From Corynebacterium yonathiae (GTDB taxonomy: Bacteria > Actinomycetota > Actinomycetes > Mycobacteriales > Mycobacteriaceae), in contig NZ_JAKOPM010000001.1 of assembly GCF_022288805.1 (NCBI RefSeq), positions 1 to 64,000 of the forward strand: DNA of 64,000 nt, written 5' to 3'. A program made the translations under genes and the position numbers. This document shows, one piece after another, positions 40,860 through 50,090 of the stretch; within the stretch, counting starts at the first letter, position 1; each line of letters starts with the position of its first letter. Under the pieces are notes generated by a model. That model was given only the letters and a program-made list of their open reading frames with translations. It did not search any database and was not told where the DNA came from.

Positions 40860-41396
40860 CTAGCAGATCGTAGCGCCGGCAGCAGCCAACTCTTGCAACG
40901 CCGCCTCGCCGCGAGATTCGTCTACCGGTGAGCAATAGTCACGCAGAACTCGGACGGCAAAGCCCTCCTTAAGGGCGTCGGCAGCCGTGGCGCGCACGCA
41001 GTGGTCCGTGGCAATTCCCACGATATCTACGGCATCGGTGCGGTGCTCGCGCAACCAGTCCGCGAGCAAGGTTCCGTTCGCAGCACCCTCAAAACCGGAA
41101 TAGGCGGCGGTGTATTCCCCTTTGCGGAAGTAGGCTTCGGCCGGTCCGATCGCTTTATGCATGGCCGCGCCGTGGGAATCGGCCACACAGTGTACGGGCC
41201 AAGAATCGACAAAATCCGGGTCCTGAGAAAAGTGGGAACCCGGATCGATGTGCCAATCCTGCGTGGCTACGACGGTCTCGTAGTCCTGTTGCAGGGAAGC
41301 GATTTTTGCAGCGACCTCATTGCCCCGCTCGGTACCCAAGGCACCGCCGGGGCAGAAGTCATTTTGTACGTCAACGATGATTAAAGCAGGCTTCAT
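40860..41396 (-). CDS. pncA: Nicotinamidase (isochorismatase family)
   Basis: The 178-residue enzyme hydrolyses nicotinamide to nicotinate for NAD salvage. The catalytic triad is visible: Asp9 in IIVDVQNDF, Lys92 in FRKGEY, and Cys133 in GIATDHCVRATA; Asp47, His49 and His55 fit the metal site. Length and motifs match PncA of corynebacteria and mycobacteria. The ATG at 41394-41396 has only AAAGG close by. Confidence 0.94.
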   Translation of the reverse strand: MKPALIIVDVQNDFCPGGALGTERGNEVAAKIASLQQDYETVVATQDWHIDPGSHFSQDPDFVDSWPVHCVADSHGAAMHKAIGPAEAYFRKGEYTAAYSGFEGAANGTLLADWLREHRTDAVDIVGIATDHCVRATAADALKEGFAVRVLRDYCSPVDESRGEAALQELAAAGATIC

Positions 41397-41434
41397 GCCT
41401 TTAGGATTTTAACCCCATAAAGCCTGCTGCGGCG

Positions 41435-42922
41435 CTAGTTTAATTCAGCAATTTCGCGCAGTGCAGCTACCACCGTGCGGGTGGGCACGCCCGTGCCCAT
41501 CTTCGGGGTGTATCCATAAGCGCCGGTGGTATTGAAGGAAGGGCCGGCCACATCGATATGGGCCCATTCGATGCCTTCGCCCACAAAGTTCTGGAGGTAG
41601 GTCGCGGCATATTCCATGCCGCCCTCACGCTTGGCGTTGATGTTTCGAATATCTGCGCTGGCGGACTTTACCGATTCCTCGTGTTCTTCCAGCAATGGCA
41701 TAGCCCATGCCTTTTCACCCACCTCGCGACCGATTTCGGCCATGCGGTCACGGAATTCCTCCGAGCCCATAACGCCGGCGGTGCGCTCACCTAGGGCGAC
41801 CATCTGGGCGCCGGTCAAGGTAGCAGTTTCAATGAGGTAGTCGGGGTTGTCTTCGCTGGCGCGCGCAATGGCGTCAGCAAGCACGAGGCGTCCTTCAGCA
41901 TCGGTATTGAGAACTTCGGAGGTAATGCCGCCGTAGTGGGTAATTACATCGCCCGGGCGGGTGGCATCGCTGCCCGGCATATTTTCTGCTAGTGGCAGGG
42001 TAGCGGTGATGCTGACCTTGAGGTTCAGTTTTGCTGCGGCGATGATGGCGGCGGCCATAGCAGCAGAACCGCCCATGTCAGAGATCATGTCCCACATCTT
42101 GGCGCCTGGCTTCAAGGAAATGCCGCCGGTATCGAAGGTGATGCCCTTGCCTACTAGGGCGACGTGGCGCTTGGCCCTCTTAGGCTTCCAGCTCAAGCGG
42201 ACTAGGCGTGGCGGGCGTGCGGACCCGCGTCCGACGGCCATGATGCCGCCAAAGCCCTGCTTTTCCAGCGCCTTTTCATCCAAGATCTCCACCTCAAGGC
42301 CCACATCTGCCGCTTGAGTAGAAAGGAATGCGGCGTAAGTTTCTGGGTAGAGCAGGTTGGAAGGAGTATTAACAAGGTCGCGGGCGATGAGAACGGACTC
42401 GGCAGTAATCTTTGCGTTCTCGAACTCCTCTTGGGCGGACTTCTCCGCCACCACGGTGTAGGTGGTAGCCTCCGCAGCCGACTCGGAGCGCAGGCCAGAG
42501 TATTTATAGCCACCAAGGATGAGGCCTTCTACCACTGGGGCGACGCCAAAATCGCCCAGAGAGGTGGCTACGGCCTTCACCTTGGTAATAGAGCGAGCTG
42601 CCTGGCCGGCAGCACGTCGTAGCGTTTCATCGTCAACTTCTTCCGCATCGCCTAAGCCAACAGCGATGATGGAGGCCACGCCCGCCTTGGCGGGGGCCGG
42701 AACTCGCGTGACCTCGCCGACCTTGCCGGAAGCCCCTACGGCTACAAGCGCCTCGTAGGTGGAACGCAGCGCGGCGCCGCCTAGCAAGGTGGTGCCCGGC
42801 AGTTCTAGGCCGCTTTCGCCCTCGAATGTGGCGATGAGTAGTGCTTCCGCCTTCTTGGGAGCCTTCTTTCCCAGCTTTACCTGGGGAAAGTTTCCGCGTG
42901 CGGGCAGGTCGGTCGGTGCCAT
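41435..42922 (-). CDS. pepA: Leucyl aminopeptidase (M17)
   Basis: I start at ATG 42920-42922 because AAAGGAGG precedes it; the longer frame to 43027 has no similarity. The 495-residue metallopeptidase removes N-terminal residues from peptides. The M17 signature NTDAEGRLVLADA and the metal-binding VGKGITFDTGGISLKP and MWDMISDMGGSAAM are all present, giving a complete two-metal site. The gene is divergent from ilvE, with 103 bases between starts, as in C. glutamicum and M. tuberculosis. Confidence 0.96.
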   Translation of the reverse strand: MAPTDLPARGNFPQVKLGKKAPKKAEALLIATFEGESGLELPGTTLLGGAALRSTYEALVAVGASGKVGEVTRVPAPAKAGVASIIAVGLGDAEEVDDETLRRAAGQAARSITKVKAVATSLGDFGVAPVVEGLILGGYKYSGLRSESAAEATTYTVVAEKSAQEEFENAKITAESVLIARDLVNTPSNLLYPETYAAFLSTQAADVGLEVEILDEKALEKQGFGGIMAVGRGSARPPRLVRLSWKPKRAKRHVALVGKGITFDTGGISLKPGAKMWDMISDMGGSAAMAAAIIAAAKLNLKVSITATLPLAENMPGSDATRPGDVITHYGGITSEVLNTDAEGRLVLADAIARASEDNPDYLIETATLTGAQMVALGERTAGVMGSEEFRDRMAEIGREVGEKAWAMPLLEEHEESVKSASADIRNINAKREGGMEYAATYLQNFVGEGIEWAHIDVAGPSFNTTGAYGYTPKMGTGVPTRTVVAALREIAELN

Positions 42923-43013
42923 TTTATCCTCCTTTATGGAAAGGCTTATCAATCTTCCCTCCACTGTACCGCGTGGCAGTGAACTAATTCCTGCCTTGTA
43001 ATAGATAAAGGGG

Positions 43014-43019
43014 TAGATT
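43014..43019 (+). promoter_or_regulatory. -10 box for leaderless ilvE
   Basis: TAGATT ends six bases before the ATG at 43026; a GTG at 43020 would fall between box and start site, so the ATG is preferred. Confidence 0.5.
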
Positions 43020-43025
43020 GTGGGC

Positions 43026-44123
43026 ATGCTTGATTACACGATTACTCGTACCGATAGCCCCACCTCCGTTGAAGAACTCAGAGACATCCTTGCCAACCCT
43101 GGCTTTGGCAAGCACTTTACGGATCATATGGTCACCATCGACTGGACCGAAGAAAAGGGCTGGCACGATGCTCAGGTGCGCCCATACGGGCCAATGACGA
43201 TGGACCCAGCCAGCAATGTATTCCATTATGGCCAGGCGATCTTTGAGGGCATCAAGGCTTACCGCCAGTCTGATGATTCCATTGTTACTTTCCGCCCAGA
43301 CCAGAACGCCCAGCGCTTTATCAACTCTGCTGAGCGTCTAGCCATGCCGGAGCTCCCGCAAGAAGAATTCATCGAATCCCTGCGCCAATTGGTTGCGGCG
43401 GACAAGGACTGGGTGCCGGAAGCTGGTGGGGAAGCGGCGCTGTACTTGCGTCCTTTTATGATCTCTACTGAGGTCTCTCTGGGAGTTCATCCGGCCAATT
43501 CCTACCGCTACGTACTGATCGCCTCCCCAGCGGGTTCCTACTTCAGCGGTGGCATCAAGCCGGTATCTGTCTGGTTGTCCACCGACTACGTTCGCGCCGC
43601 TCCCGGTGGCACCGGCGCGGCTAAGTTTGCGGGAAACTATGCAGGTTCGCTTCTAGCTCAGGCCCAAGCGGACGAAAAAGGTTGTGACCAGGTGGTCTGG
43701 TTGGATGCCGTTGAACGCCGCTACATCGAGGAGATGGGCGGAATGAACCTGATGTTTGTTTATGGTTCTGGTGACAATACGGAGATTGTTACCCCAGAAC
43801 TATCCGGCTCCTTGCTGCCGGGTATCACGCGCGAATCTCTTCTGCAGGTTGCCCAGGATTTGGGCTACAAGGTCACCGAGCGCCGCATCACTACCGAAGA
43901 ATGGCAGCGCGATGCGGAATCTGGCGCTATGTCGGAGGCCTTTGCCTGCGGCACGGCCGCGGTCATTACCCCAGTGGGCCGGGTAATGGGGGAGTCTGCG
44001 GATTTCCAGGTTAATGGCAATCAGGCGGGCGAGATCACCATGGCCCTGCGTGAGCGCCTCACCGGAATTCAGCGCGGTGCCGTGGAGGATACCCACGGTT
44101 GGCTCCATACCCTCGTGAAATAG
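43026..44123 (+). CDS. ilvE: Branched-chain amino acid aminotransferase
   Basis: The 365-residue PLP enzyme performs the last step of valine, leucine and isoleucine synthesis. Features: the PLP lysine Lys200 in [40 protein letters not shown] and [14 protein letters not shown] use the ATG at 43026 over a GTG two codons upstream because a -10 box abuts it, which implies a leaderless mRNA. It is convergent with the CobT-like gene, seven bases apart. Confidence 0.95.
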   Translation: MLDYTITRTDSPTSVEELRDILANPGFGKHFTDHMVTIDWTEEKGWHDAQVRPYGPMTMDPASNVFHYGQAIFEGIKAYRQSDDSIVTFRPDQNAQRFINSAERLAMPELPQEEFIESLRQLVAADKDWVPEAGGEAALYLRPFMISTEVSLGVHPANSYRYVLIASPAGSYFSGGIKPVSVWLSTDYVRAAPGGTGAAKFAGNYAGSLLAQAQADEKGCDQVVWLDAVERRYIEEMGGMNLMFVYGSGDNTEIVTPELSGSLLPGITRESLLQVAQDLGYKVTERRITTEEWQRDAESGAMSEAFACGTAAVITPVGRVMGESADFQVNGNQAGEITMALRERLTGIQRGAVEDTHGWLHTLVK

Positions 44124-44130
44124 GCCTCCC

Positions 44131-44925
44131 TTAGGCGTCCGAGGCGATCTCCACTCCGGTTAGCAGCATCGGCAGCGCCGCGAGGGCACCGAGCGCGGGC
44201 TCCGGCTCCATTCCCAGCTCATGCAGGGGGTGGAGCCACAGTTTTTCCAGCGCCAGCTGGTGAGCAGGAGCAGCAGAGAGGGTGGTGGCGAAGAGCCACT
44301 CTTTAACGCCAGGATTGTCGCGCTCGGCAAGGAGGGCAGCGGTGGCGGTCAAAGGGGCATCGATAAGCAGAGGCGTGCGTCGTTCTGCAGCCCGGGTAAT
44401 AAAACCCACCGCAGCTGCCAGCACTGCGGAGTGGCAAGATTCAACCAGCTCCATGCCCTCGAGGTTGCGGGCATGGAACATAGCATCGCGGATTTCAGTG
44501 ACCTCACGCTTCCAGTCTTCTACGCTATGCTGCTTGCCGACGATCACTACGGGCTCCGTTTGCGTCAACGTCGCCATGACCACGGCTGGCACTCGGGCGC
44601 TTTCGACGCCCCCCGGAATAATCAGGTCCGCGCCGGCATCAATTTCTGCATCCGCAGTAGCGGCTCCTAAGCCGTATGCTTGGGAAAAATTCGTCACCGT
44701 GACTACATTCAGCCCGGCCTCCGCCCGTCTGGCGGCGATTTCGGTGGCCGCAAGGGGGGTTTCCTGCTTGGCGAAAATAACGCCGCGTACTCGTTGTGGC
44801 TCGCGCGCGGGGGCAGTGCCTTGGCAGGCAGCTAGCCATTGGGCGGCGTCGGTTAGGCGCCCAAAAGGCGCGAGCTGCGCATCGTTTTCGGTACGTGCCT
44901 GACTATCGGGCTGCGGAATAGCCAT
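44131..44925 (-). CDS. CobT-like protein (nicotinate-nucleotide phosphoribosyltransferase family), shortened
   Basis: The 264-residue protein resembles CobT, the enzyme that activates dimethylbenzimidazole for the lower loop of cobalamin: LAPFGRLTDAAQWLAACQG at the start, AAVGFITRAAERRTPLLIDA and WLFATTLSAAPAHQLALEKL later. It is about 90 residues shorter than usual CobT, the FAGDHG block reads FAKQETP, and the glycine-rich catalytic GEGTG/GEGSG motif is missing (the region reads GMEPEPALGAL). The activity is therefore doubtful. In mycobacteria a cobT gene sits at the same place. Confidence 0.75.
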   Translation of the reverse strand: MAIPQPDSQARTENDAQLAPFGRLTDAAQWLAACQGTAPAREPQRVRGVIFAKQETPLAATEIAARRAEAGLNVVTVTNFSQAYGLGAATADAEIDAGADLIIPGGVESARVPAVVMATLTQTEPVVIVGKQHSVEDWKREVTEIRDAMFHARNLEGMELVESCHSAVLAAAVGFITRAAERRTPLLIDAPLTATAALLAERDNPGVKEWLFATTLSAAPAHQLALEKLWLHPLHELGMEPEPALGALAALPMLLTGVEIASDA

Positions 44926-44936
44926 GAGCAGACTCC

Positions 44937-45629
44937 CTAAACGTCAGCGCCGAGCTCCACGCGGGGGCGCGGGATGCGCCACTTGCGCGGCTGGCTGGCG
45001 CGGGAATAAGCATAAAAGCCAAGGCTGAAGCCGGCTTCGGTGGTGCCGGGGAACTTGGCGCGCACAGCATTATTGCAGCGGCGGGCCAGAATGACGCCCT
45101 CAATGGCGAAGATAATCAGGATAACCATCGCTACTGCGTTAATAATCGTCGCAATGCTGGGGACCGCGTAGGTCAAGAACATGACCACGATGAGAACCAA
45201 GGCCATTGGCATAACCCAGTTGCTCAAGCTGCGGCGGGCATCTACCCAATCGCGCACATAGGCGCGCTCGGAACCCTGGTCGCGAGCAGGAAGGTAGCGT
45301 GGATCGCCATCTGCCATGCGGGCTTGCTGCTCGCGATTCGCCTGCTGGCGCTCTTGGCGCTCCTTTTTCTTAAATTCCTTCCACTCGTCCTTGCTCATGG
45401 ACTTCTTCATGTCCTTGCGGTGCTGGTAGCGCTGTGCTTCAGACATGCCATGGGGATCGCGCTTTACGCCACGTGCAATCTCTTGTTCTGAGCGCTTTGG
45501 CGTAGGACGACCCTTTGGTGGGGTATAGCCCTTGCGCTGGGGCTGGTCCTGAGCATCGTCCTGCGCTTTCTCTTGCACAGGGGCGGGCTCAGCGGAGTTC
45601 TTATCATCATTTTGCCACGGGAGTTTCAC
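44937..45629 (-). CDS. DUF3043 domain-containing membrane protein
   Basis: I start at the GTG at 45627-45629 (MKLPWQNDDKN), the usual N terminus of the family; a GTG three codons earlier and longer frames to 45683 are possible. The 230-residue protein has a highly charged N-terminal half (GRPTPKRSEQEIARGVKRDP, KKSMSKDEWKEFKKKERQ) followed by two membrane helices (SNWVMPMALVLIVVMFLTYA and INAVAMVILIIFAIEGVIL) and a basic tail. This is DUF3043, found throughout actinobacteria near the oxidase cluster; the function is unknown. It is 11 bases upstream of the CobT-like gene and probably cotranscribed. Confidence 0.85.
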   Translation of the reverse strand: MKLPWQNDDKNSAEPAPVQEKAQDDAQDQPQRKGYTPPKGRPTPKRSEQEIARGVKRDPHGMSEAQRYQHRKDMKKSMSKDEWKEFKKKERQERQQANREQQARMADGDPRYLPARDQGSERAYVRDWVDARRSLSNWVMPMALVLIVVMFLTYAVPSIATIINAVAMVILIIFAIEGVILARRCNNAVRAKFPGTTEAGFSLGFYAYSRASQPRKWRIPRPRVELGADV

Positions 45630-45770
45630 GCTCCTCACACTACAAGGTTTAGATAGGAATAGGGGAATAGGCTCGGCGCCCATGGTGTTGTAGGTATGGG
45701 CTACCTTTTCCCACCTGAACTAACCGGGTAGGGTAGTGGCAACGAATCCAATACTTAATGAGGAGAAGTG

Positions 45771-46115
45771 ATGACCGCTCCAGCTTCCGCAACCGGCGTC
45801 ATTCTGACTGAAGCAGCAGCCGCAAAGGCAAAGGCGCTGCTTGATCAGGAAGGCCGTGATGATCTCTCTCTGCGCATTGCCGTACAGCCTGGTGGCTGTG
45901 CTGGCCTGCGCTACCAGCTCTACTTTGATGACCGCACCTTGGATGGTGACAAGGTTGATCAGGTAGGCGGTGTAAACCTCGTTGTGGACAAGATGTCCGT
46001 TCCCTACCTGACCGGCGCCAAGATTGACTTCGCTGACACCATCGAGTCTCAGGGCTTCACCATCGACAACCCGAATGCCACCGGCTCTTGCGCTTGTGGC
46101 GATTCCTTCAACTAA
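45771..46115 (+). CDS. HesB/IscA/ErpA family iron-sulfur insertion protein
   Basis: The 114-residue A-type carrier delivers iron-sulfur clusters to target proteins. The three ligand cysteines are Cys43 in GGCAGLRY and Cys107 and Cys109 in SCACGDSF, in the family spacing. The ATG at 45771 follows AGGAGAAGTG; a GTG one codon earlier is less likely. It stands alone, divergent from DUF3043, and ends at a symmetrical terminator. Likely clients include LipA, the Rieske protein QcrA and ThiC (inference). Confidence 0.93.
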   Translation: MTAPASATGVILTEAAAAKAKALLDQEGRDDLSLRIAVQPGGCAGLRYQLYFDDRTLDGDKVDQVGGVNLVVDKMSVPYLTGAKIDFADTIESQGFTIDNPNATGSCACGDSFN

Positions 46116-46126
46116 ATAAAGGGCAG

Positions 46127-46163
46127 AAAAGGGGGTGGGTGCCTGTGGCACCCACCCCCTTTT
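46127..46163. terminator. Bidirectional terminator between erpA-like gene and asnB
   Basis: A perfect 17-base-pair hairpin with AAAA and TTTT on its flanks (46127-46143 with 46147-46163) and a TGT loop. It has a T run in both directions and serves both convergent genes. Confidence 0.92.
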
Positions 46164-46180
46164 ATATGCGTGGAAAGCTC

Positions 46181-48103
46181 TTAGAGCTTGACTGGGTAGT
46201 CGCGCTGCTCGATCTGCGGATCGATGCGCTTTTCCACAAAAATGCCGTGCCAAATCATAAAGGACAGCACGGTCCACAGGCGGCGAGAATGATCAGAGAC
46301 GCCGTCGCGGTGCTCCTTGAGCATCTCCAGAACTTCTTTCTTATTGAAGATGTCCTCGGTCTGGGACTCGTTGATTGTGTCCTGGGCCCAGCCGTAGAGC
46401 TCATCGCCGGCCAACCAGTGGCGCATCGGCACAGGGAAGCCGAGCTTCTTGCGGTGCAAAACGTGGGCCGGAACGATCTGCTCCATCGCCTTGCGCAGGG
46501 CGTATTTGGTGGTGCCGTGAGAAATCTTCAGGTCATAAGGGATAGACTCGGCAACCTTAAAGACTTCCTTGTCCAGGAAAGGCACGCGCAGCTCCAAGGA
46601 GTTAGCCATATTGATCTTATCGGCCTTAACCAGGATGTCACCGCGCATCCAGGTAAATAGATCCAGGTGCTGCATGCGAGCGACTGGGTCAAAGTTTTCG
46701 GACTGGGCGTAGATGGGTGCGGTCACCTCGCGGTGGTCCCACTCGCGCTTCGCCCACGGAATAACGCGCTGCATCTGCTCAAAATTGAAGGAACGGGCGT
46801 TGCCATAATAACGCTCTTCCATCGTCATTGAGCCACGGTTGAGTAGAGACTTGCCCTTCATGCCTTCTGGCAACACCTGGGAGAGCTTGCCCAGCCCGCG
46901 GCGCAGTGGGGAAGGGATCTTCTCAAAGGGGGCGAGGGATAGTGGTTCCTTGTAGATGGTGTAGCCACCAAAGAGCTCGTCCGCGCCCTCACCGGAGAGA
47001 ACCACCTTGACGTGCTTGCGGGCCTCCTGGGCTACGAAGTACAGCGGCACCAGCGACGGATCAGCCACCGGATTGTCCAAATACCACATGATTTTCGGGA
47101 TAGACTCGGCATACTCCTCGGGGGAGACAATCTTGACGATGTGCTCCACGCCGATAGCTTCCGCGGACTCTGCCGCGACATCGACCTCGGAGTAGCCCTC
47201 GCGCTCAAAGCCGGTAGTAAAGGTCAGTAGGTCTGGATTGTGGCGTTTGGCCAGGGTGGCAATAGCGGTGGAGTCAATGCCGCCCGACAAGAAAGAGCCC
47301 ACAGTGACGTCGGCGCGCATGTGCTTAGCGACGGAATCCTCCAGCGCTTCCGCAATCCGGTTAAAGAGTTGCTGCTCTTCACCTTGCTTTACCTGTTGGA
47401 TAGGGAAGCGGGGTTTGAAGTAACGCTCGGAAACAACTTCCTCGCCCGGGCGGAGAGTAACAGTGCAGCCGGATTCCACGCGGCGGATATTAGCGTGTAG
47501 GGACTCAGGCTCTGGGACGTACTGCAAGTCGACGTAGTGCTCAATTGCGCGACGGTCAAGGCTGAGGTCTAGACCAATTTCGTCTGCCATTTCCAGGATG
47601 CACTTCATCTCGGAAGCGAAAACGGTGCCTGCCTCGGTGGTGGCGTAGTAAAGCGGCTTGATGCCAAATTGGTCGCGAGCGGCAAACATCGTCTTGGTAT
47701 GGGTGTCCCAGATGGCGATGCCGAACATGCCGCGCAGGTGGTTGACTACGTCGTTGCCCCAGTGGTGGTAGCCCACCACAATTGGCTCGCCATCGCCTTC
47801 GGTCTGGAAGGTGTAACCAAGGCCCTTGAGTTCCTCGCGTAGCTCTACGTAGTTGTAAATTTCGCCATTGAAAGTCATGGCGTAACGATCGGGCTGGCCC
47901 TCAGGACCCCACCGGAGGGGTTGGTGGGAGTGCTCCAGGTCAATAATGGACAGGCGGTTAAAGCCAAAGGCGGCATCGCCATCATGCCAGGTGCCTGCGG
48001 CATCTGGACCACGGTGGCGCATGCAGGGCAGGGAACGTTCGAGCGCAGCAACGTATTTATCTACGTTGCCTGTTGCGGCGAGCATGCCAAGAAGTCCGCA
48101 CAT
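46181..48103 (-). CDS. asnB: Glutamine-dependent amidotransferase, asparagine synthase family (LtsA)
   Basis: I start at ATG 48101-48103, so that Cys2 becomes the N-terminal nucleophile of the class II glutaminase domain (MCGLLGMLA); AAGGAG precedes it. The 640-residue protein has the glutaminase domain (1-210: RHRGPDAAG, NGEIYNYVELREEL) and a synthetase domain with the ATP-binding SGGIDSTAIATLA and VVLSGEGADELFGGY. At this position beside ctaC, the C. glutamicum homologue is LtsA, of the same length, which amidates diaminopimelate in peptidoglycan and whose loss causes lysozyme sensitivity. That role is more likely here than free asparagine synthesis. Confidence 0.93.
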   Translation of the reverse strand: MCGLLGMLAATGNVDKYVAALERSLPCMRHRGPDAAGTWHDGDAAFGFNRLSIIDLEHSHQPLRWGPEGQPDRYAMTFNGEIYNYVELREELKGLGYTFQTEGDGEPIVVGYHHWGNDVVNHLRGMFGIAIWDTHTKTMFAARDQFGIKPLYYATTEAGTVFASEMKCILEMADEIGLDLSLDRRAIEHYVDLQYVPEPESLHANIRRVESGCTVTLRPGEEVVSERYFKPRFPIQQVKQGEEQQLFNRIAEALEDSVAKHMRADVTVGSFLSGGIDSTAIATLAKRHNPDLLTFTTGFEREGYSEVDVAAESAEAIGVEHIVKIVSPEEYAESIPKIMWYLDNPVADPSLVPLYFVAQEARKHVKVVLSGEGADELFGGYTIYKEPLSLAPFEKIPSPLRRGLGKLSQVLPEGMKGKSLLNRGSMTMEERYYGNARSFNFEQMQRVIPWAKREWDHREVTAPIYAQSENFDPVARMQHLDLFTWMRGDILVKADKINMANSLELRVPFLDKEVFKVAESIPYDLKISHGTTKYALRKAMEQIVPAHVLHRKKLGFPVPMRHWLAGDELYGWAQDTINESQTEDIFNKKEVLEMLKEHRDGVSDHSRRLWTVLSFMIWHGIFVEKRIDPQIEQRDYPVKL

Positions 48104-48493
48104 GTAAAGATTGCTCCTTATATATAAGCGTCTATTGCTAGTCACCTACTTTACGGCTCGAGCGACAGAAACCAGAACACGCCACGGCTTAGGGAAAGCT
48201 GGCGACTGCCTTGGAATTGGCTTCCCCGATAGGGGTGCGAACTTTCGGATGATGGCCCTGCTGCAAACCTGTGAATTGGCGCACAAGTCTCGAGTTTCGC
48301 CAAAGGGTGTAGTTGGGACATTGTGCAGGTGGGGCGGTAACCTACTAGAAGAAGAATATGAAATGAGTGCACTAGGTGCCCTTTTATGCCTTTAAACAGG
48401 CTGGGAATCCGGCACTTATCCTCTATTCTGATTGGGTAAGAGTGCTCTGTGAGTATTCGAGAAGTTTTGTGTGGACAGAAAGGCAGAACACAC
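48104..48493. other. Intergenic region between asnB and ctaC
   Basis: This 390-base divergent region must hold promoters for both genes. The AAGGAG of asnB and TATATATAAG sit next to its start. On the plus side TAACCT and TATTCTG are possible -10 elements, but none is convincing. No gene or known RNA element was found. Confidence 0.5.
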
Positions 48494-49567
48494 GTGGGAC
48501 AGCGTAATAAGCGCACCTTTGCCCGTAAGGCGGGCGTAGCTGGCGCACTTGCCCTGGGTGGACTCGCTCTGGCAGGTTGTGACGTTCAGGCGCCAACTGC
48601 TGTAGAGAACCTCCTGGGATTTGGTTGGCCGAAGGGCATTACCCCTGAGGCAGAAGCCATGTACAACTTCTGGATTTGGGTCTGGGTTGCCGCATGGATC
48701 GTTGGTTTTATTATGTGGGGCCTGTTCCTCACTGCTATCTTCCGCTGGAGCGCGAAGAAGGCGAAGAAGGATGGCAAGGGCGAGTTCCCGCGCCAGATTC
48801 AGTACAACGTTCCGCTGGAGATGGTTTTGACCATCGTTCCGATCCTCATCATCATGGGCCTGTTCTTCTTTACCGTTCAGGCTCAGCAGAAGGTCACCGC
48901 CTTGGATAAGGATCCGAAGGTCGTGGTCGACGTCACCGCATTCCAGTGGAACTGGAAGTTCGGTTACGCCGAGAATCACGTTAACGGTGAGAACTACGAC
49001 GGTGCCGATAAGGAGCGTCAGGCGGAAGCAGAGAAGACCGCTCACGACCCAGAGGGTGTGGACAACCCGAACCCGATTCACGGCAAGTCCATGGGTGATC
49101 TTTCCTATCTGAACTACAACAAGATTGAGACCGTCGGTACCACCGAAGAGGTTCCGGTTCTGGTGCTTCCCTCCGATACTGCGATTGAGTTCCGTCTCGC
49201 TTCCGGCGACGTATCCCACGCATTCTGGGTGCCAGAGTTCTTGTTCAAGCGCGACGTATATGCACACCCAGAAGCAAACGCACAGGAGCGTAGCTTCCAG
49301 GTAGAAAAGATTGAGAAGCAGGGTGCATTCGTCGGCCGTTGTGCTGAGATGTGCGGTACCTACCACTCGATGATGAACTTCGAAATCCGCGTTGTTTCCC
49401 CAGAGGACTTCAACAAGTACATGAAGTTCCGCGAGAACAATCCGGAAGCCACCAACGCAGAGGCACTCAAGGAAATCGGTCAGGACCCATATGCGGTTAC
49501 CACCCACCCGTTCTCCGGCGAGCGTGACACCGCTAAGGGTGACAACTTCGTGAACACCGCGGCATAA
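48494..49567 (+). CDS. ctaC: Cytochrome c oxidase subunit II
   Basis: I start at the GTG at 48494, with GAAAGG nine bases upstream, giving 357 residues. A lipoprotein signal (ALGGLALAGC) is followed by two membrane helices (about 55-80 and 108-130) and the extracellular cupredoxin domain with the CuA ligands: the histidine in DVSHAFWVPEF and the CAEMCGTYHSMM block. An insertion of about 30 charged residues after QWNWKFGY is typical of corynebacterial CtaC and is thought to contact the bc1 complex. Works with CtaD (not in this window), CtaE and CtaF in the aa3 oxidase. Confidence 0.97.
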   Translation: MGQRNKRTFARKAGVAGALALGGLALAGCDVQAPTAVENLLGFGWPKGITPEAEAMYNFWIWVWVAAWIVGFIMWGLFLTAIFRWSAKKAKKDGKGEFPRQIQYNVPLEMVLTIVPILIIMGLFFFTVQAQQKVTALDKDPKVVVDVTAFQWNWKFGYAENHVNGENYDGADKERQAEAEKTAHDPEGVDNPNPIHGKSMGDLSYLNYNKIETVGTTEEVPVLVLPSDTAIEFRLASGDVSHAFWVPEFLFKRDVYAHPEANAQERSFQVEKIEKQGAFVGRCAEMCGTYHSMMNFEIRVVSPEDFNKYMKFRENNPEATNAEALKEIGQDPYAVTTHPFSGERDTAKGDNFVNTAA

Positions 49568-49586
49568 GAGATAAGGACACAACACA

Positions 49587-50018
49587 ATGCGTGCAACATC
49601 GAAAGTCTTTTACTCAATCGCGACGTACCTTTTTGTCTCGCTGATTGTCTACATCTTCGGCGTCACCTTCGTTAAGGATGATGGCTACCTTTACGGCGCT
49701 GAGTGGGTCGGCATCGTCGGCATGTTCCTTGCCTTCCTGCTGTGCATGATGCTGGGTGCTTACCTCCACTTCACGGATGACCGCAGTGATGTCCTGCCGG
49801 AAGACTGGGAGGAGGCGGAAACCGAAGACGCCGCCGGTATCCTTGGCTTCTTCTCCCCAAGCTCCATCTGGCCGCTGGCTATGACTGGTGCAATTGCGCT
49901 CCTCGGCCTAGGCATCGTCTTCCTCTACTTCTGGTTGATTGCCCTCGGCGCCGTCTGTCTCATCGCGGCCTGCACCGGCCTGTCCCTGCAGTATGGCCTG
50001 CCGAAGGAAAAGCACTAA
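49587..50018 (+). CDS. ctaF: Cytochrome c oxidase subunit IV (actinobacterial)
   Basis: This 143-residue membrane protein has four helices (residues 9-29, 37-58, 90-110, 113-135) and starts 19 bases after ctaC, preceded by AAGGAC. Its stretch [22 protein letters not shown] between helices 2 and 3 matches CtaF of C. glutamicum, a required subunit of the oxidase in the bc1-aa3 supercomplex. It is followed by a terminator. Confidence 0.95.
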   Translation: MRATSKVFYSIATYLFVSLIVYIFGVTFVKDDGYLYGAEWVGIVGMFLAFLLCMMLGAYLHFTDDRSDVLPEDWEEAETEDAAGILGFFSPSSIWPLAMTGAIALLGLGIVFLYFWLIALGAVCLIAACTGLSLQYGLPKEKH

Positions 50019-50056
50019 TTCCTCAACCTGAAGGAATCCCTGCCTAAAACTTCTCC

Positions 50057-50090
50057 GCCCTCCTAGCTATAAAGGCTAGGAGGGCTTTGG
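50057..50090 (+). terminator. Intrinsic terminator after ctaF
   Basis: GCCCTCCTAGC (50057-50067) pairs perfectly with GCTAGGAGGGC (50075-50085), followed by TTT. Confidence 0.75.

Noticed and set aside
40597..40935. 112-codon minus-strand frame upstream of thiC
   Set aside because: Covers the pncA end, the terminator and simple-sequence GAGA stretch; not protein-like.
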